A stretch of DNA of 64,000 bases from Pseudooceanicola marinus (GTDB lineage Bacteria > Pseudomonadota > Alphaproteobacteria > Rhodobacterales > Rhodobacteraceae), in assembly GCF_002786295.1 (NCBI RefSeq), contig NZ_PGTC01000009.1, positions 372,001 to 436,000 on the forward strand. Direction: 5' to 3'. A program made the position numbers and the translations under genes. The notes below the pieces were generated by a model that searched no databases, was not told where the DNA came from, and worked only from the letters and a program-made list of their open reading frames with translations. The number at the start of each line of letters is the position of its first letter. The first letter of the stretch is position 1. This document shows, piece after piece, positions 7,755 through 16,256 of this stretch.

Positions 7755-8381
7755 GTGACGGACAAGGACCCCAGGACAAGCGGTGCCGGGACCCGGCACC
7801 GCCCCGTCGCCGCCGATGCGCGGCCCGGTTCTCGGGCCAATACCCGGGCCAGTTCCTGGGCCAGTGGCTGGGCCCGGGCCTGGGGCGCTGTGGTGAATGC
7901 GCTGGCCGCGTTCGGCACCGCGCTCATCGCCGGGCTGATGCTGTTGATCTGCGCGGATATCGTCGCGCGGAACGGCATGGGGGCGTCGCTGCCTCTCGTG
8001 TCGGAGCTGGGAGCGCTCCTGCTCGTGATGATCGTCTGCCTGCAGTTCGGCGCCACGATCCGCGCCGACCGGCTGGCGCGGGCGGGCCTGTTCCTCGATC
8101 CGCTGCGGCAACGCCGACCAAGGATCAGTGCCGCGCTGGAGGCGGTGTTCAGCCTGGTGGGGGCGGTGATGATCGGCCTGATGGCCTGGGCGACCTTCGG
8201 CGTTCTGACGACGGACTGGGAGCGCCGCGAGTTCATCGGGACGCCCGGCCTCGGCACCCTGCCGACCTGGCCCTTCCGTCTTTTCATCCTGCTGGGCCTC
8301 ACGGTGGCGGCCGTCGAGTTCGCGGTCCGCTCCGTCCGCTCCCTGCGTTCTGCCGCCGGTTTCTCCGAGGTGACACGATGA
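7755..8381 (+). CDS. dctQ: TRAP transporter small permease (DctQ family)
   Basis: A 208-residue protein with about four membrane helices starting near residue 48 (VVNALAAFGTALIAGLMLLICADIVARN), then the conserved ELGALLLVMIVCLQFGATIRADRLARAGLF segment of DctQ proteins. The start is a GTG at 7755; a downstream start within the repeat-rich leader cannot be excluded. The first 45 residues are hydrophilic and Arg/Ala/Ser-rich, and part of them comes from a 12-bp tandem repeat, which is odd for this family. Its stop overlaps the dctM start (ATGA). Confidence 0.88.
   Translation: MTDKDPRTSGAGTRHRPVAADARPGSRANTRASSWASGWARAWGAVVNALAAFGTALIAGLMLLICADIVARNGMGASLPLVSELGALLLVMIVCLQFGATIRADRLARAGLFLDPLRQRRPRISAALEAVFSLVGAVMIGLMAWATFGVLTTDWERREFIGTPGLGTLPTWPFRLFILLGLTVAAVEFAVRSVRSLRSAAGFSEVTR
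7834..7881 (+). repeat. Four imperfect 12-bp tandem repeats inside dctQ
   Basis: Units GGGCCAATACCC, GGGCCAGTTCCT, GGGCCAGTGGCT and GGGCCCGGGCCT follow one another without gaps. They translate to a period-4 pattern (ANTR, ASSW, ASGW, ARAW) in the cytoplasmic leader of the small permease. The repeat length is a multiple of three, so copy number could change without a frameshift. Confidence 0.75.
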
Positions 8382-9691
8382 CCCCCCTAGAAATCGGATA
8401 CTACGCCGTCGGCGGCCTGCTGGTGCTGATCTATCTCGGCATGCCTATCGGGATCGGGATGCTGGGCGTCTCCTTCCTCGGTGTCTCGCTGATCCGCAAC
8501 GATGCCGTGGCCTTGCGCATGCTGGGCGCCGCCGGCAACGACAGCCTGCGCGAATACCTCTATGCCGTCGTGCCACTGTTCGTGCTGATGGGCCTGCTGG
8601 TGACCGTTTCCAACGTCGGCAAGGACACCTTCGACGTCTTTCAGAGGTTGTTGCGCCGGGTGATGGCGGGGCTGGGGATCGCGACGGTCTTTGCCAATGC
8701 GGTGTTCGCGTCGATCACCGGGATCTCCATCGCCTCCGCTACCGTCTTCAGCCGGGTGGCGGTGCCGGAAATGACGCGGCACGGCTACTCGAAGCGCTTC
8801 GCCACGGGGGTCGTCGCAGGCTCCTCCGTGCTGGGGATGATGATCCCGCCCTCCCTGCTGATGATCGTCTACGCCGTCCTGGCCGAGGAATCGGTCGGCC
8901 GCATGTTCCTGGCAGGCATCGGGCCGGGCCTGCTGCTGGCGCTGGTCTTCTCGCTGACCATCCTGCTGCTGGCCTCCCGTCGCAAGGCCCTAGTCTACGA
9001 GACCCCCGACGACGAGGTCGCGTTCGAGGACTTCTCCGCCCTCGACCTGCTGCGCAAGGCCGTGCCGATCCTGGCGCTGATGCTAGTGGTCCTGGGCGGC
9101 CTTTATGGTGGTTTCCTGAACCCGACGGAGGCCGGGGCGGCCGGGGCCGCCGGGGCGCTGGTGATCGCGCTGCTGCGCCGCGCGCTGCCCGTGCGGACAC
9201 TGTGGAAGCTGATGGTCGAGACCGGGCAGATCACCGTTTCGGTGCTGTTCCTCATCCTCGCCGCGACCTTCTTCAGTCGCATGCTTGCCCTGTCGGGGGT
9301 GCCTCGCGAACTTGCCGCGCTCTTCCTCGACAGTTCCATAGGGCCCTACGGTTTCCTGCTGGTCTACCTGGTGCTGATCGTGCTGCTGGGCTGCCTGATC
9401 GACTCGATCTCCATCATGCTGATCGTGCTGCCGATCGCCCTGCCGGTGGCCGAAGCGGCGGGGTTCGACCTGATCTGGTTCGGCGTGCTGACCGTCGTTG
9501 CCGTCGAGATGGGACTGCTGACGCCGCCCTTCGGCCTGTCGGTCTACACCATCAAGTCCGCCATCGACGATCCCGACCTTTCGGTGGGCGACATCTTTCG
9601 CGGTGCCTTTCCCTTCGTCCTGGCGATGGTGGTGGCTCTGGCGATCCTCATTGCCTTCCCGTCGATCTCGACCTGGTTGGCCCGGCTCTGA
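8378..9691 (+). CDS. dctM: TRAP transporter large permease (DctM family)
   Basis: A 437-residue, very hydrophobic protein with the number of membrane spans expected for DctM (about 12). Conserved pieces include YLYAVVPLFVLMGLL, FASITGISIASATVFSRVAVPEM, the amphipathic MIPPSLLMIVYAVLAEESVGRMFLAGIGPG, LNPTEAGAAGA, and the C-terminal LGCLIDSISIMLIVLPI and GLLTPPFGLSVY. It is the sodium-coupled transport subunit and completes the P-Q-M set. The start overlaps the dctQ stop by 4 bp. Confidence 0.95.
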   Translation: MTPLEIGYYAVGGLLVLIYLGMPIGIGMLGVSFLGVSLIRNDAVALRMLGAAGNDSLREYLYAVVPLFVLMGLLVTVSNVGKDTFDVFQRLLRRVMAGLGIATVFANAVFASITGISIASATVFSRVAVPEMTRHGYSKRFATGVVAGSSVLGMMIPPSLLMIVYAVLAEESVGRMFLAGIGPGLLLALVFSLTILLLASRRKALVYETPDDEVAFEDFSALDLLRKAVPILALMLVVLGGLYGGFLNPTEAGAAGAAGALVIALLRRALPVRTLWKLMVETGQITVSVLFLILAATFFSRMLALSGVPRELAALFLDSSIGPYGFLLVYLVLIVLLGCLIDSISIMLIVLPIALPVAEAAGFDLIWFGVLTVVAVEMGLLTPPFGLSVYTIKSAIDDPDLSVGDIFRGAFPFVLAMVVALAILIAFPSISTWLARL

Positions 9692-9768
9692 CACGAAGGA
9701 CATTCCATAGCTCATATCCTGCTGATCCCCCGCAGCCTGTACGCGGCTGCATCCTCCCGGGGGCGCGG

Positions 9769-9885
9769 GCCGCACTACACGGCAAGATCGCCGACGGGAC
9801 GCTGGTTGATGACGGGATCCTGGACTTCGCCGGAGAGGTCCCCGACGGGGTCGTGTCGTCCTGTTGCCTCCGCACCGGCGGCTGA
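9769..9885 (+). pseudogene. Possible gene remnant after the TRAP operon
   Basis: The 254-base gap between dctM and the next gene holds an open stretch that ends ...LHGKIADGTLVDDG, ILDFAGEVPDGVVSSCCLRTGG, stop. It has a protein-like composition but no ATG or GTG start with a ribosome site, and no family was recognised. It may be the end of a decayed gene, or chance in GC-rich DNA. Confidence 0.2.
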
Positions 9886-9945
9886 GGCCACGGGCGCCCA
9901 GACGGCTCACCCCGGCAGAAACGGGTGTCAGCGCCTTGAGCCTCG

Positions 9946-10383
9946 TCAGTCGGCCAGGTCAGACAGGTTGGCGTCAAGCAGCGGCTGCTGCTCCGGCAGG
10001 GGGATGGCCTCTTCGAGGATGTCGCAGAGAACCTCGAAGACCGCCGCAGCCTGTCCGTCCGAGGTGGTCTGCCAGATGCGTTCCGACCCGGCCATGGCCA
10101 CATCCAGAAGATCGCCTCGTGCGGCTTCGAGGTCTTCGTCAGGCAGCTCCAGCGCGATCCGGATCCCCCCGTCGCCCTGCACCGGAAGCGTCTTGTCGTT
10201 ACGGTGGAGCTCGAAGTTGGCCAGGAATTCCTGCTGCACCCCGGTCGACAGGGTGCGCTTCACGATCTCCAGGATCGGGCGCAATACCGCCCTTGTCTGC
10301 GCGCCGGCCTGTACGGCATCCAGCGCCTCCAGCATGTCTGATTGCCCACCAAGGCTCTTCGGGACGGTCAGTTCGAGTTTCAC
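9946..10383 (-). CDS. Hypothetical protein
   Basis: A 145-residue acidic, soluble protein with no signal peptide, membrane span or recognised motif. It starts MKLELTVPKSLGGQSDML and is rich in helices by composition (EALDAVQAGAQTRAVLRPILEIVKRTL). It is convergent to the TRAP operon and stands alone, 162 bp from the EamA gene end. The composition, a plausible ATG and lack of a better frame support it being real; function unknown. Confidence 0.6.
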   Translation of the reverse strand: MKLELTVPKSLGGQSDMLEALDAVQAGAQTRAVLRPILEIVKRTLSTGVQQEFLANFELHRNDKTLPVQGDGGIRIALELPDEDLEAARGDLLDVAMAGSERIWQTTSDGQAAAVFEVLCDILEEAIPLPEQQPLLDANLSDLAD

Positions 10384-10545
10384 TCCGCAGCGGGCCCTTC
10401 CATTAATGTTGTCACCTAAGCAGCTATAGTGTCGGTCGCAAATGGCAAGCCGTGTCTGAGGGAAAGGGCTTCGAAGAAGGGGGAGAATTGCGCGAAGGGG
10501 TCCCTCTTGCGGATGCCGGGCAGGGCTGCGGAGCGATGGTTGCCC

Positions 10546-11472
10546 TCAATCGACGCCCCTGGCGCTGCTCATGAGGATCGCGCTGGCCGCGATCATGCCG
10601 ATCCCGAGCGCTTCCCGGGATGTGGGCACCTCTCCGAAGAGGAGGGCGCCCCAGAAGGCTGCGAAGCCCAGGTAGGCGGTATCGAAGACTCCCACGACGG
10701 GTGTAGGGGCCAGGCGATAGGCCGCGGCAACGACCGTGGCGATGACCGCCATGAGGGCCCCGAGGAGAAGCACGAGGCGCCATTGTGCAGGGGTCAGTCG
10801 GGGCCAGACGGAGAGAACGAAGCTGTCGTCGCTGGAGGGGCCTATGACCGACAGCAGGCACAGTCCGGCGGCCGCCACGCCGACGAGACAGAGGTTGAGC
10901 GTGAAGGCCATCGCGCCCGGGCTTTCCGCCTGGCAACGGCTCCAGGTGATGATCCCGGCCAGCGCGTAGAAGCCGCCGGCGGCGAGCGGAAGCAACACGA
11001 CGGGCGTGAAGGTGTCGGGCGCCGGGGACACAGCCAGCGCCACGCCGGCGAGCGACAGCGCTACGGCGGCCCATCCACGGCCACCGATCTTCATCCCCAA
11101 GAGGCAGCGCCCCAACAGGGCCATCCAGGCGGGCGATGTGTAGTAGCAGGCAGCGGCGAGCGCAAAGGACATGGCCGGCAGGGCGGCGTAGTAGCACAGC
11201 CACATCGCGGCCAGGCAGAGGCTGCGCGCCCAGACCCAGCCGCCCCGGGCCAGATGCAGGCCGCGGACGCCCTGGGCGATCCGGAGCCATGTCGCAAGCA
11301 GGGATGCGGCGACCACGGAGCGCAGCAGGACAAGCTGCGCCAGGCCGAAGCCATCGCCGCTCCGCTTCACCAGCGCGTCCGAGGCCGACAGCAGAGCCAC
11401 GCCCGTGAGGATCGCCAGGATGCCGCGCGCGCGTCCGCCGCGTGGGCTGAGGTGTCCGATTGTCCATGCCAT
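10546..11472 (-). CDS. EamA-family (DMT superfamily) transporter
   Basis: A 308-residue membrane protein with about ten helices in two EamA repeats. The first repeat contains GVALLSASDALVKRSGDGFG, MWLCYYAALPAMSFALAAACYYTSPAWMALLG and ALSLAGVALAVSP. The second has YRLAPTPVVGVFDTAYLGFAAFWGALLFGEVPTSREALG, the usual closing motif. Members are drug/metabolite exporters or uptake permeases. The frame is open far upstream, but the first sensible start is the ATG at 11472, where the hydrophobic part begins. It is divergent from a LysR regulator gene 69 bp away, which likely controls it. Substrate unknown. Confidence 0.85.
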   Translation of the reverse strand: MAWTIGHLSPRGGRARGILAILTGVALLSASDALVKRSGDGFGLAQLVLLRSVVAASLLATWLRIAQGVRGLHLARGGWVWARSLCLAAMWLCYYAALPAMSFALAAACYYTSPAWMALLGRCLLGMKIGGRGWAAVALSLAGVALAVSPAPDTFTPVVLLPLAAGGFYALAGIITWSRCQAESPGAMAFTLNLCLVGVAAAGLCLLSVIGPSSDDSFVLSVWPRLTPAQWRLVLLLGALMAVIATVVAAAYRLAPTPVVGVFDTAYLGFAAFWGALLFGEVPTSREALGIGMIAASAILMSSARGVD

Positions 11473-11541
11473 GTCTGGTGAAAACCATGGACTGGACGGC
11501 TGATAAAATGACAAATGATCGAAGACACATGAGGATATGGA

Positions 11542-12453
11542 ATGGATCGCCGCCCGCTGCCGCCCCTGTCGCGCCTGCCTGCCTTCGAAGCGGCGGCCCG
11601 GCATGAGAGTTTCACCGCCGCCGCCGGGGAGCTTGGCCTGAGCCAGACCGCGGTGACCAAGCAGATCGCTGCCCTTGAGGCCGATCTCGGGGTGCGGCTT
11701 TTCGAACGGCGCAACCGGGCGGTGTTCCTGACCGAAGCGGGACGCGCCTTCGGCCGCGTCATCGGCGCGGCCCTGGCCGACATATCCGCCGAGACGGTCC
11801 GCCTGCGGGGCGGAGAGGCTGCGGGCGGACTGGTTCTGCACTGTCAGCTTTGCGAGGCCTTCTACTGGCTGATGCCGCGCCTGTCGCGCTTCCACGAGCG
11901 GCACCCGGGGGTGGAGGTCCGGGTCGTCAGCGCGCTCAGCCCCCTCACGGAGGCACCGGAGCCCTTCGACGTGGCGATGCAGACCACCGGGCGGCCGTCG
12001 GGGTCGGCCCGCCTGGTGTTCACCGCCTCGGACGAGGTCTTTCCCGTGGCCGCCCCGGGGTTGCTGTCGCCTGCTTCGCTGCCTCTCTCGGTCGAGGCGA
12101 TGGCGCGGCAGCCGCTGCTGTCGCACCAGGTTCTGCCGCAGGACTGGATGGATTGGCCGGATTGGTTCGCAGCCGTCGGACAGGCCCTGCCGCGGGGCGC
12201 GCGGATCACCGGTTTCGACAGCTTTCCGCTGGTCCTTCAGGCGGCGGTCGCGGGGCAGGGTGTCGCGCTTGGGTGGCGCAACACCGTGAGCGGGCTCGTC
12301 AGCGAAGGAAAGCTCGTGAAGGTCTGCGCGGAATCCGTTTTCCGGCCCGCCGAGATTTCGGTGTTTCGCGGCACCCGACGCGGCAATCACGCGGAGACGG
12401 ACGCCCTGCTGACATGGCTCCGGGAGGAACTGACCGGGTCCGAATCCGGGTGA
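11542..12453 (+). CDS. LysR-family transcriptional regulator (GcvA-like)
   Basis: A 303-residue LTTR. The N-terminal winged HTH reads LPPLSRLPAFEAAARHESFTAAAGELGLSQTAVTKQIAALE (viewed in pieces), with VRLFERRNRAVFLTEAGRAF following. The 'PLSRLPAFEAAAR' opening is typical of the GcvA/TrpI branch. The C-terminal part is a LysR substrate-binding domain. It is divergent from the EamA transporter, with a 69-bp gap that is a natural place for shared operators. Effector unknown. Confidence 0.92.
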   Translation: MDRRPLPPLSRLPAFEAAARHESFTAAAGELGLSQTAVTKQIAALEADLGVRLFERRNRAVFLTEAGRAFGRVIGAALADISAETVRLRGGEAAGGLVLHCQLCEAFYWLMPRLSRFHERHPGVEVRVVSALSPLTEAPEPFDVAMQTTGRPSGSARLVFTASDEVFPVAAPGLLSPASLPLSVEAMARQPLLSHQVLPQDWMDWPDWFAAVGQALPRGARITGFDSFPLVLQAAVAGQGVALGWRNTVSGLVSEGKLVKVCAESVFRPAEISVFRGTRRGNHAETDALLTWLREELTGSESG

Positions 12454-12501
12454 TCCCCCGCCGGCTTGGGGGCCGGTCAGCTGGACCGTCCTCGCGGCCT
12501 G

Positions 12502-13263
12502 TCAGCCCCCCAGCCTGCTGGCAGGCCCATCCCCGAACCAGTCCGCCCGGCGCTTTGCCTGGTCGACGTCTTCGGTCGTGAGGCCGGTTTTCCAGTAGCC
12601 CGAAGTGATGACCTGAGAGCGGGGCAAGGCGAGGACATCCAGCAGCAGCCGGCGGTAGCGGCGCATCTGTGTCGCTTCGCAGGCGGCGAAGACGCGCGTG
12701 CCGGGAAGGGTTGCATGCTGCAGCAAGTGCTGCTCGACGTCCTCCGGAGACGGCAGGTGGTGGATGCGGGCGCGGCCCTGGGGGGGCGGGTCGGGTGCGG
12801 CGTCAGGGCAGACCGTCAGGATCAGGGAGACCTGGCGCGTCGGGTGGGCCTGTTCGATCAGGGCCGCCATCACCGGCAGGCCGGACAGGTCCGCGATCAG
12901 GATGGTCGGCTCCGGGTTGGGGGCAGCCAGGCAGATCTTGGGCGGACCGCCGTGGCGCCAGCCAATGCAGGCGCCCGGGCGAACCTGCCGCAGCCAGCGG
13001 GCGGCGGGGCCGTCGCCCGCATGCACCACGAAATCCACGTCGAAGCGGCCATCCGCATGCCAGCGCCGGTAGGTGTAGGCGCGTGGCTGCGGCGGAGCGG
13101 AGGCGTCGCGCCCCGGAAAGCGCAGGCGACAGTGGCCGCCATGGGGGCGCTCCGCGGGCAGGGCCGCGCGATCCCGCGGCGCGAAGGTCACGCGTTGCAT
13201 GCTCGGGCCGAGCGGTTGGACCCGCTCGACCTGCACGTCCCGGAAAGGGTCACTCGACGCCAT
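12502..13263 (-). CDS. Siderophore-interacting protein (ferric-siderophore reductase, ViuB family)
   Basis: About 253 residues, starting at the ATG at 13263, which overlaps the upstream binding-protein gene by 14 bp; the longer frame would need a TTG at 13284. Seen: VERVQPLGPSMQRVTFA, the FAD-binding RAYTYRRWHADGRFDVDFVVHAGDGPAARWL region (R-x-Y-T), and LIADLSGLPVMAALIE in the NAD(P)H-binding half. The family releases iron from siderophores by reduction in the cytoplasm. It is the last gene of a short leftward pair beside the rightward permease/ATPase genes. Confidence 0.9.
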   Translation of the reverse strand: MASSDPFRDVQVERVQPLGPSMQRVTFAPRDRAALPAERPHGGHCRLRFPGRDASAPPQPRAYTYRRWHADGRFDVDFVVHAGDGPAARWLRQVRPGACIGWRHGGPPKICLAAPNPEPTILIADLSGLPVMAALIEQAHPTRQVSLILTVCPDAAPDPPPQGRARIHHLPSPEDVEQHLLQHATLPGTRVFAACEATQMRRYRRLLLDVLALPRSQVITSGYWKTGLTTEDVDQAKRRADWFGDGPASRLGG

Positions 13264-14158
13264 AGATGCGCGCGATGTCTTCAAGCATCAGCCGGGCCGC
13301 CAGAATGCCGCCGGCGGTGTTCCAGATGGCGTCGCTGACCGCGTGGACGCGGCCGGACTGAACCGCCGAGAGGGACTGCCACAGCGGATCCTCCAGCACC
13401 TCGTTTGCCAGGGCATCGCCTTCCCCGTCGCCATTGTCGTAGGTGAAGTGGAAGATGCGGTCGCCGTCCATGTCGGGAATGCTCTCCTTGCCCGTGCGAA
13501 TGGCGAAGGCGTCGACCTTCTGGTTTTCGGGGCGGTCGAAGCCGATGTCCTGCAGCAGTACGCCGGAGAAGCTGTCGAGCTGGTAGATGCGGATCTGTCC
13601 GGGCAGGAAGCGGATGACCGAGACCTTCTCGTTCAGGGCCTCTCCCAGATCGTCGCGCAGCGCCTGCACCCGGGCCTCGTAGTCCGCGATCGCAGCCTTG
13701 CCTTCCTCTTCGCGGCCAAGGGCCTCTGCATAGAGGTTGAAGTTGACCTGCCAGTCACCGCGCAACTCCTTCGACACCACCGTGGGCGCGATGGCGGAAA
13801 GCTGCGGGTAGATCTCCTCGTGGCGTTGTGCATTGCCGAGGATGAGATCGGGTTGCAGGGCCGCGACCAGTTCCAGGTTCACGGCGCTTTCGGTGCCCAC
13901 CGGGGTGGCCTCGCCCATCTGGTCGGTGATGTGGTCCCACCAGGGATCGCCGTTCCAGGAATTCGCAGCCCCCACAGGCACGACGCCAAGCGCCAGCAAC
14001 GCCTCCGTGCCTTCGTTGGTCAGGACGACAACGCGCTGCGGCGCCTCGGGCACCTCGGTCGTGCCAAGCGCATGTTCGACCTCGCGGGCCTGAAGGGGAG
14101 CTGCGGCCAGGAACGCCGCCAGGGGAAGCGCGGCGGCAAGGTGCCGTAAGAGTTTCAT
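13250..14158 (-). CDS. Ferric-siderophore ABC transporter substrate-binding protein
   Basis: A 302-residue class III binding protein with a signal peptide (MKLLRHLAAALPLAAFLAAAPLQA, cleavage near residue 24). Family marks are HALGTTEVPEAPQRVVVLTNEGTEALLALGVVPVGA, NLELVAALQPDLILGN and PTVV, as in FecB/FhuD/FepB relatives. It captures a ferric siderophore in the periplasm and delivers it to the FecCD permeases encoded divergently at 14257. Overlap with the siderophore reductase gene indicates cotranscription. Confidence 0.92.
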   Translation of the reverse strand: MKLLRHLAAALPLAAFLAAAPLQAREVEHALGTTEVPEAPQRVVVLTNEGTEALLALGVVPVGAANSWNGDPWWDHITDQMGEATPVGTESAVNLELVAALQPDLILGNAQRHEEIYPQLSAIAPTVVSKELRGDWQVNFNLYAEALGREEEGKAAIADYEARVQALRDDLGEALNEKVSVIRFLPGQIRIYQLDSFSGVLLQDIGFDRPENQKVDAFAIRTGKESIPDMDGDRIFHFTYDNGDGEGDALANEVLEDPLWQSLSAVQSGRVHAVSDAIWNTAGGILAARLMLEDIARIYGVE

Positions 14159-14178
14159 CGGGACGTTCCTATGTTTAT

Positions 14179-14217
14179 TGATTCAGTCGGGTTTCCTGAA
14201 ATTGATTGACTAAATCA
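14179..14217. promoter_or_regulatory. Inverted repeat in the divergent siderophore-uptake promoter
   Basis: TGATTCAGTC (14179-14188) and GACTAAATCA (14208-14217) are an inverted repeat with 9 of 10 matching positions, centred between the divergent binding-protein and permease genes. The intervening DNA is comparatively AT-rich. Its position suits an iron-responsive operator (Fur/Mur, Irr or RirA type), but the sequence does not clearly match one consensus. Binding is inference. Confidence 0.4.
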
Positions 14218-14256
14218 CTCGGAAATGTCAATCGCGCCGGGAAAGGCGCCCCTGAC

Positions 14257-15240
14257 ATGCAGAAATCCATCCTGGTCCTGACGCTGGCCCTGGCTTTGGC
14301 CACCATCGCGAGCCTTCATCTCGGGTTGAATGTCTACGGTCCGGCGAGGGTTCTGGACGCCCTGCGCGGGGGCGAGGGGACGGATGCGATCATCATCACC
14401 AGCCTGCGCATTCCCCGCACCCTGGTGGCCATATGCGCCGGGGCATCGCTGGGCCTGTCGGGCTTCCTGATCCAGGCCTCGACCCGCAATCCGCTGGCGG
14501 AGCCGGGTCTTTTGGGCATCAACGCAGGGGCGGCCTTCAGCGTCGTGCTGGGGGTCACGCTCTGGGGCAGTCAGAGCCTTGCCGCGACCGGCGGGCTGGC
14601 TCTGGCCGGCGGGCTGGTGACCACCGCGATCGTCTTCGGGATCGTCAGCGCCGCGGGCCGAACGGCGGGGCCGGGCACGACCCTGCTGGCCGGTGTGACC
14701 CTGGCCGCCATGCTGGGGTCGCTGACCCAGGTCCTGCTTTTGTTGGATGAAACCGCGCTGGAAACGCTGCTGTTCTGGCTGTCGGGCGGCTTCGCCGACC
14801 GTGCCCTCTCCGTTCTGGCGCTCGGGCTGCCGACGCTTGGGGTCGGGCTGATCGGGGCGCTGGCCATGGCGCCGTCGCTTGATGCATTGCGGCTGGACGA
14901 TGACAGCGCGGGGGCGCTCGGCGTGCGGGTGACGGGCATCCGGATGGGGGCGCTGGCCCTTGGCGCCCTGCTGGCGGCAGGTGCGGTCGCCATGGCGGGG
15001 CCGGTCGTCTTCATGGGGCTCGTGGCGCCGCACCTGGCCCGCCGCATGGTGCCGCAGACCGGCAGCGCCGGTCAGATCGTCGTGACGGTGCTGACCGGGG
15101 CCGTCATTGCCGTCCTGGCCGATATCGGGGCCCGGCTCGTGGTCCTGCCGGGGGAGGCGCCGATCGGCGCCGTGCTGGCGCTGATCGGGGTGCCGATCCT
15201 GATCGGTCTGCTGCGCCGCAAGGGGGAGGCTGCCCTATGA
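14257..15240 (+). CDS. FecCD-family iron-siderophore ABC permease (first)
   Basis: A 327-residue permease with about nine or ten helices. Family motifs include LRIPRTLVAICAGASLGLSGFLIQASTRNPLAEPGLLGINAGAAF (seen in pieces) and PVVFMGLVAPHLARRMV near the C-terminus, the loop that contacts the ATPase. I prefer the ATG at 14257; the frame could start at a TTG at 14206. Its stop overlaps the next permease (ATGA). It forms half of the membrane channel for siderophore import. Confidence 0.93.
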   Translation: MQKSILVLTLALALATIASLHLGLNVYGPARVLDALRGGEGTDAIIITSLRIPRTLVAICAGASLGLSGFLIQASTRNPLAEPGLLGINAGAAFSVVLGVTLWGSQSLAATGGLALAGGLVTTAIVFGIVSAAGRTAGPGTTLLAGVTLAAMLGSLTQVLLLLDETALETLLFWLSGGFADRALSVLALGLPTLGVGLIGALAMAPSLDALRLDDDSAGALGVRVTGIRMGALALGALLAAGAVAMAGPVVFMGLVAPHLARRMVPQTGSAGQIVVTVLTGAVIAVLADIGARLVVLPGEAPIGAVLALIGVPILIGLLRRKGEAAL

Positions 15241-16256
15241 TCCGCATCGCCCCGCCGGCGCGCCTGCTGCTGCTGGTCCTCTGCCTGGCCCTTCTTGCCG
15301 TCGTGGCCACGGGCGTCGGATCCAGCGCCATGCCGCTGCATCGCGTGGCGGCCGCGCTGATCGGGCAGGGGGAGAAGATGGACGAGGTGATCGTCTGGAC
15401 CCTGCGCCTGCCGCGGGTGGCTCTGGCGTTGCTGGCGGGGATGGCACTGGCCCTGTCCGGGGCATTGCTGCAACGGATCACCCGCAATCCCGTCGCCGCG
15501 CCCTCGATCCTCGGGATCATCGACGGGGCGGCCCTGGGGGTGGTCACCTTCCTCTGGGTCTTCTCGGACAGGGCGAATGCGCTGACGGTCTCGATCCACT
15601 GGCAACCGCTGGCGGCGGCGCTCGGGGCCTTCGGATTCTCGGTGCTCGTGGCGGTTCTTGCGCTGCTGGACCCGCAGGGCCGCAGCCCCTTGCGCGTTAT
15701 CCTCTATGGCATCGCGCTGGCGGCGCTGGCCAAGGCGGGTGTCACGCTGATGATGATCCTCGGGCCCGTCTACCGCGCCGGTCAGGCGCTGACCTGGCTG
15801 ACCGGGTCCATCGGCGCCGCCCATTGGAGCGACGTGGCCACGGTTGCGGCAGGCCTCGGCGCGGCGGCGCTGGTGCTGCTGTGCCTCGGGCCGGTGATCC
15901 GTCAGCTGGTCCTCGATCCGGATAGCGCGTCGGTCACCGGTGTGCCGGTCGGGCGCATGCAACTGACGGTTCTCGGTCTGGCCGTCGCGCTGACGGCGCT
16001 GGCCGTGTCGCAGGTCGGCGCGGTCGGTTTCGTCGGCCTGATCGCGCCGCATATCGCGCGTTTCGTGCATGGCCAGTTCTCCCCCGGCTTCCTGACCGCC
16101 ACCGCGCTGATCGGTGGCATCCTGACGCTCGGGGCCGACACGCTGGCCCGCACCATCGCCGCGCCCGTCGAATTGCCGGCCGGGGCGCTGACGGCGCTGA
16201 TCGGCGCGCCCCTCTTCCTGTGGCTTCTTCTGAAGGAAAGGCGATCCCATGGCTGA
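15237..16256 (+). CDS. FecCD-family iron-siderophore ABC permease (second)
   Basis: A 339-residue paralogue of the preceding gene with the same motifs: LRLPRVALALLAGMALALSGALLQRITRNPVAAPSILGI (in pieces), VGAVGFVGLIAPHIARFVHG, and the C-terminal ELPAGALTALIGAPLFLWLL. The pair makes a heterodimeric channel, as in FecCD or FepDG. It is coupled by a 4-bp overlap upstream and an 8-bp overlap with the ATPase gene downstream. Confidence 0.93.
   Translation: MIRIAPPARLLLLVLCLALLAVVATGVGSSAMPLHRVAAALIGQGEKMDEVIVWTLRLPRVALALLAGMALALSGALLQRITRNPVAAPSILGIIDGAALGVVTFLWVFSDRANALTVSIHWQPLAAALGAFGFSVLVAVLALLDPQGRSPLRVILYGIALAALAKAGVTLMMILGPVYRAGQALTWLTGSIGAAHWSDVATVAAGLGAAALVLLCLGPVIRQLVLDPDSASVTGVPVGRMQLTVLGLAVALTALAVSQVGAVGFVGLIAPHIARFVHGQFSPGFLTATALIGGILTLGADTLARTIAAPVELPAGALTALIGAPLFLWLLLKERRSHG

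Noticed and set aside
6415-7779. Long leftward frame opposite the TRAP binding protein
   Set aside because: The opposite strand encodes an unmistakable DctP protein with signal peptide; the shadow has no recognisable domain.
11473-12390. N-terminal extension of the EamA gene by 306 codons
   Set aside because: The extension is antisense to the LysR gene and has no family features; the membrane protein begins at the ATG at 11472.
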